Shown here: positions 58,925 through 64,000 of the stretch, piece after piece
Layout of the letters: the number at the start of each line of letters is the position of its first letter
Numbering within the stretch: the stretch's first letter is position 1
NCBI GenBank assembly: GCA_024138025.1
Contig: JAMXBD010003366.1
Span: 1-64,000 of the forward strand
DNA length: 64,000 bases
Origin: Combretum micranthum
Taxonomy: Eukaryota; Streptophyta; Magnoliopsida; Myrtales; Combretaceae
Direction of reading: 5' to 3'
Position numbers and translations under genes: made by a program
Notes under the pieces: model-generated
The model's database searches: none
The model's input: the letters and a program-made list of their open reading frames with translations, nothing else
What the model was told of the DNA's origin: nothing

Positions 58925-61900
58925 GTCTAAGAAGAAGTTGACGAAGGAATTGAAAGTTATGTGGGAAGTACGGAAGAGGATAAGGAAAGACCCAACATTG
59001 ACGACATCCCCATCGTTAATGAATTCTCTGATGTTTTTCCAGAAGAATTGCCTAGGTTATCCCTGAAACGAGAAATCGATTTCAAGATCAATTTGATGCC
59101 AAAAACAGAACCCATATCCAAGGCACCATACCGAATGGCACCCGTTGAGCTCAAGGAACTTAAGAAGCAATTACAAGAATTGCTTGACCAAGGATTCGTT
59201 AGACCAAGTGTCTCACCTTAGGGAGCTCCGGTATTATTCGTAAAGAAGAAGGATGGATCGATGAGGTTGTGTATTGATTATCGAGAACTCAATAAGGTCA
59301 CTATAAAGAATAAGTATCCATTGCCAAGGATTGACGATCTCTTTGACCAACTACAAGGAGCAAGTGTATTCTCACGCATTGATTTGAGATCAGGATACCA
59401 CCAGCTAAGGATTAAACCGAAAGATGTGTCAAAGACCGCTTTCAGAACTCGATATGGACACTATGAGTTCATGGTTACGCCATTTGAGTTAACTAATGCA
59501 CCAGCCGCTTTCATGGACTTGATGAATCGGGTGTATAAGCCGCTCTTGGATAAATGCGTGATTATCTTCATTGATGATATTTTGGTCTATTCTAAAACAC
59601 GGGAGTAACACAAGGAACATCTAAGAATGGCATTACAAACCTTAAGGGAGCACAAGTTATATGCCAAATTATCTAAGTGTGACTTTTGGTTGGACCAAAT
59701 ATCTTTTCTAGGACATGTTATCTCAGGGAAAGGAATATCAGTAGATCCTGAAAAGATTAAGGCCGTAATGGAATGGAAACAACCAAGGACGGTGATTGAG
59801 ATTAGAAGTTTTCTTGGATTAGCTGGCTATTACAGGAAGTTTGTGCAAGATTTCTCAAAAATAGCTAAGCCACTAACTCAATTGACCCAGGAAAATGAAA
59901 GGTTCATTTGGAATGAGAAGAGGGAACAAAGTTTCCAAGAGTTAAAGCAACGGTTGGTATCTGCTCCAATTTTAACCTTACCTGATCCAGAAAAGCCATA
60001 TACCGTCCATAGTGATGCATCAAGAAATGGCTTAGGATGCGTGCTTATGCAAGAAGGGAAAGTAATTGCTTATGCTTCACGGTAGTTAAGGCCGCATGAA
60101 CAAAATTACCCGACACATGATCTTGAGTTAGCCGCAGTTGTCTTCGCTCTCAAGCTTTGAGGCACTACCTATATGGACAGAGATGCGAGATTTATAAGGA
60201 CCATAAGAGCCTTAAGTATTTATTTATACAAAAGGAATTGAATATGAGGCAACGGAGATGGTTGGAGTTGATCAAAGACTATGACCTTAGAATAAACTAT
60301 TGCCTTAGAAGAGTAAATGCGGTAGCAGACGCTTTGAATCGGAAGAACCACGAAGAAGTTGCAGCCATGCTCACAACTCAAAAAGAACTTATAGAGGAAT
60401 TTGAGAGATTGAGCATCGGATTTGTGAGACAAAGTGCGGAAATAGAAATTTCCCATTTGGTAGTGGAGCCAACTCTGATAGAAAGAATCAAAGAATCTCA
60501 GCGATATGATGAAGTCATATAAAAGTTGAAAAGTGAGATACAAGGAGGAAGGTACGATGATTTTGAGATAGATGAGGAGGATGTAGTAAGAATGAAAGGA
60601 AGATTATGTGTACCGAATGATGAGGAGATGAAAAAGGAAATTATGAGTGAGGCACACAACTCGGGATATACCATGCACCCCGGTGGTACCAAGATGTACC
60701 AAGACCTTAAGAGTCGCTTTTGATGGAATGGTATGAAAAAGGACGTAGCTGAATTCGTAACGAAGTGTCCTGTATGTCAACAAGTAAAGATTGAACACCA
60801 AAGGCCAGGAGGACTTTTGAAACCATTGGCCATACCATAATGCAAATGGGACCAAATTACAATGGATTTCGTATGTGGATTTCCACGAACATCAGCCGGA
60901 TATGATGCTATATGGGTAATCATGGATCGACTCACCAAGTCAGCACACTTCATCCCCATCAACATGACCTACTCAATGGAGAAGTTAGCTCGGCTATATG
61001 TAAGGGAGATTGTGAGACTGCATGGAGTTCCAACAGGGATTGTATCGGATCGAGATCCCCGATTCATGTCAAAATTCTGGATGAGTCTTCAGAAGTGTAT
61101 GGGAACCAAGTTACATTTCAGTACAGCTTATCATCCACAAACAGATGGACAATCAGAGCGAACTATCCAGACCCTGGAAGACATGTTAAGAGCTTGTGTT
61201 ATGGAATTCAAAGGAAGCTAGGAAGCACACTTACCTTTGGTAGAGTTTGCTTATAACAACAGCTATCATTCAACAATTAAGATGCCACCGTACAAAGCTT
61301 TGTATGGAAGAAGGTGTAGATCGCCTCTATTTTGGGATGATGTGGAAAAGTTAACAATTGGACCAGATCTCATCCAAGACGCCTCAGATAAAGTCAGGAT
61401 TATTCAGCAAAGGATAAAAGAGGCCCAAGATAGACAGAAAAGTTGGGCAGATCAAAAACGGCGAATCCTTTAGTTTAACGTTGGTGATCATGTGTAGCTA
61501 AAAGTGAATCCAATAAAGAGTATTCATCGTGTACGGGCTAGAGGAAAGCTAAGCCCAAGGTATATCGGACCTTTCGAAATCCTCGAACGAGTAGGAGATT
61601 TGGCTTATCGCTTAGCGTTACCACCAAACTTGTCGGGAGTACATAATGTCTTCCATGTCTCAGTACTAAGAAAGCATATCCCCAACCCTGATCGGATTGT
61701 AGAACTTGAACCAGTCAGGCTGAAAGAGAACTTGACTTATGAGGAGCACCCAGTTCAAATTCTGGATCAAAAGGTTCAAAAGCTGAGAAACAAGGAAATC
61801 TGATATGTCAAGGTGTTATGGAGGAATCATTCGCAAGAAGAGGCTACTTGGGAAGCCGAAGATGAGATCCGAAAGAAATATCCAAATCTCTTTGAAGATT

Positions 61901-61949
61901 CAGGTACGAATTTCAAGTTACGAATTTCAAGTTTTGAGGACAAAACTTT
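58925..61949 (+). pseudogene. Tekay-like chromovirus pol (RT, RNase H, integrase, chromodomain), inactivated
   Basis: It starts in the linker before RT (IVNEFSDVFPEELPRLS, 58999). RT (59100-59620) has [17 protein letters not shown] and the intact catalytic FIDDILVYS. RNase H includes [11 protein letters not shown]. The integrase has an H-H-C-C zinc region (AHNSGYTMHPGG...CPVCQQVK), [15 protein letters not shown] and [15 protein letters not shown]-terminal chromodomain-like stretch (VKVLWRNHSQEEATWEAEDE) is at about 61800-61880 and in relatives targets heterochromatin. Ten in-frame stops (for example 59219, 59606, 60083, 60838, 61219, 61471, 61496, 61801) and one lost base near 60150 inactivate it. 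Most stops are TAG/TGA at expected Trp or Gln codons. gag and protease are absent. Confidence 0.95.
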
Positions 61950-61965
61950 CTTTAAGGGGGTAGGT
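61950..61965 (+). promoter_or_regulatory. Polypurine tract of the Tekay-like element
   Basis: TTTAAGGGGGTAGGT directly before TGTGAATCCCC, the LTR start. Confidence 0.75.
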
Positions 61966-63416
61966 TGTGAATCCCCAAAATTTTTGGATTCGAATATAAT
62001 TTAAACCCTAATCAGAAGTCAACCGAAACCCTAAAGGTCAACAAAGGCTAGTACAAACCCTAGATTCTAAATCCAGCATTACCGTTTTCTTTAGCCCTAG
62101 AAAACGAAGTTAGAATAATTAGCTACAATAGTTCGTAATAGCTATAGGTTTTATAAAAATATCAGTTTTATGAAATTCGAGTGTCTTTTGAACCCGATCG
62201 GACACAGTTCTTGAAAAACGTGTCCGGGAGCTCGGAGTAGGAAAAATATTCCAAATATACCATTAGACTCGTAAAAATATAAGATTTCCAAAAATATCAA
62301 TTTCGTAATTTTTCAGTAGCTAAAAATATCAGATATCGCATTTATACTCGTATTTTCTTACTACCGGCATTTAATCGTCATGTCTACTTTACATTACACT
62401 ATTTACTACTATTCTACACTATTCACCTATCTCTACTTTTTCTTACAACCTACTCTTACAACCTATATACATATTTCTTACACATTTGCATTTCTAATAC
62501 AATTTCACATCTCTCATTTCTTACTTTTAATTAATCAAAAGACAAAAAAAAAATTAATTTTCCTCTCTCCTACACCCATATTTGTGCCGGCCCCCTTCTT
62601 TTTCTTTCCCATTTGTTTTGTTTTTCATTTATTTAATTAACACAATTTATCTCCCACATTTTTCTATAAATACCCCCTCATACCTTTACTTCTTTCACAC
62701 TTCTTCATTTCTAAAGTTACTCTCTCAAAATCTCTCAAGAATTCTCTTCCAAGAAGCTCTCTCTAGTTCATCTCTTTTAGGTAAAAATTCTTCAAGAAGT
62801 TCCTAATGTTCATCTACTTAGATGAACTTAATGTGTGTTTTCTAAAACCATGAAGGTTAAGAAAGCAACAATAGGTTCATACTTTGTTTTTGTTCATAAT
62901 ATCAATTCCTTTATGTTCTTTTATGCTCATTACTATCTAATATACTTATATAGCTATACATAATATTTAGAGCATATAAGCTCATTGTATTGCAATTTAC
63001 TTACCTTTCATGCAATTTATTTAATTTCAAGTTGTTCTTAAGACTAGTCTTTCTAGTCTTAGACTTGTCCTCATCAAGTCAAAACCTTTTCTTTTCTTTT
63101 TGGGACTAGTCTTTTCTTAGTCCCGGGGTACCTTGATGAAGCTAAGGTCCCAATACTTGATTTATTTACATGATTATTCTTTTAAGTTATTATGTTCTTT
63201 TTATATTTTCATAACTTATGATTCATATTCATGCATGAACATAATGGTTTTGTCTCAACAAAATAAATGAAGGAAATGTTTTCCTCTAAGAAATAAAAGT
63301 AGGAAGTTAATGCTTTCCTAAGAGACTAAGAAGTCATTCTAAACAAACTTAGAGGAGTTTATAATAGATTTTATAAACATACAAAGGACTTTTGAAGTAA
63401 ACAAGAACTTTACAAT
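61966..63416 (+). repeat. 3' LTR C of the Tekay-like element, interrupted
   Basis: It starts TGTGAATCCCCAAAATTTTT and contains CTATAAATACCCC at 62664 followed by a CT-rich leader. It is of the same general family as LTRs A, D and E (start TGTRARYCCC). It is broken at 63417 by another LTR running the other way, so its end is not in the window. Confidence 0.85.
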
Positions 63417-64000
63417 TGTCACGCCCCGAAGGGTACCCTAAACGTGGCAGTCCGCCACATATAATATCAAGGCTTAAGAATGGCTACCTTAGTCATGCGA
63501 AAGCCTCAGTATTATATGTAAGGCGTCTAACACGGTAATAGGAGACGCTTTTGGGAAGCATAGTTTAAGCAAGTAAAGATAAACATACAAGGATCCAGAA
63601 ATAAAGAATATCATATCATTAATAACCAAGGTCTATTACATAATTTCTTAGGGGCATACCCCCGCTAATTCCAAGGATCGAGATAAACTTCATAACATCA
63701 AAATACTACATTAAAGATTTCAAAGGAATTCTAATCTAAGTCTTCGAGTAGATTTCCTCCAAAAGCTTCAACATAAAACGTACACGGATACGGGAAGACC
63801 TCGGGCACAAAATAGGTGTTCCTAAGAATACAAATATCTATAGGGGTATAAGCTTATGGGCTTAGTGAGTAAATCCCAAAATTCATACTCGAAGTAAATT
63901 ATCAATCAAGTTTATTATTCAAACGTATGAAATGCAACAACCACGTGAGCATACAAGACATATGACTTTCCGGGAATCATATGTTGAATGAATTACGCCC
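63417..64000 (-). mobile_element. Minus-oriented LTR inserted in LTR C, cut by the window edge
   Basis: TGTCACGCCCCGAAGGGTAC then CCTAAACGTGGCAGTCCGCC is the terminal motif of the large LTR family. Similarity to LTRs A and D (inverted) continues to the window end, for example TTAGTGAGTAAATCCC and GAATTACGCCC. The preceding five bases are ACAAT, the expected duplication to look for beyond 64000. Confidence 0.85.

Noticed and set aside
1..64000. tRNA, rRNA, CRISPR or bacterial operon structure
   Set aside because: No T-loop (GGTTCRAATCC) in a cloverleaf context, no rRNA core and no spaced identical repeats were seen; the tandem repeats found are degenerate and plant-like.

Overview
The window is AT-rich plant nuclear DNA, most likely from a eudicot. 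The reasons are interrupted genes with GT-AG introns, plant-type gene families (AKT-type potassium channel, GH17/X8 glucanase, UPL ubiquitin ligase, PPR protein), and dense plant retrotransposons (Ty1/copia Tork/TNT1-like, Ty3/gypsy Tat-, Athila- and Tekay-like). No tRNA, rRNA or CRISPR array was recognised. All identifications come from reading motifs by eye; no search was run.

Region 1 (1-10.9 kb) is the only part with a plausible intact host gene. A broken PHF5A/Rds3-like splicing-factor copy (401-732) and a LINE remnant (about 1159-1485) precede an 11-exon AKT1-like channel gene (coding 3569-9299). Its exons join in frame into about 698 codons with voltage sensor, pore, cyclic-nucleotide-binding and ankyrin parts. 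The potassium selectivity filter is replaced (T-T-V-G-S-S-E instead of T-x-V-G-Y-G-D), and the protein stops after the ankyrin repeats with no KHA domain. A broken duplicate of exon 2 lies downstream (10460-10875).

Region 2 (10.9-26 kb) is gene-poor: microsatellites, a fold-back MITE (14474-14714), a minus-strand gypsy protease fragment (21075-21665), and a hAT-type MITE with a perfect 8-bp target duplication (22693-23243).

Region 3 (26828-39407) is the most unusual part: one complete minus-strand LTR retrotransposon of 12,580 bp with two 653-bp LTRs, ACCCT target duplications, a primer-binding-like site, a polypurine tract and a Tat-type gag-protease. No reverse transcriptase or integrase was recognised. 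The interior instead carries pieces of at least four host genes: a PPR protein, phosphoglycerate dehydrogenase (antisense), a GH17-X8 glucanase, and a UPL1/2-type HECT-ligase N-terminal region. The glucanase X8 domain runs in the same frame into the UPL segment.

Region 4 (39.4-64 kb) is nested transposons. A hAT MITE (39885-40476) and a 73-bp-type tandem repeat precede a decayed copia element (about 40968-57000). Two solo LTRs of one large LTR family split it, each with a 5-bp duplication (41170-44580, GTACA; 46076-54559, CAACA). The second is itself split by a third solo LTR (47769-52628, TTATT). Then come an Athila-like gag fragment, a partial LTR, a decayed Tekay-like pol with chromodomain (58925-61949) and its 3' LTR, which another LTR running the opposite way interrupts from 63417 to the window edge.
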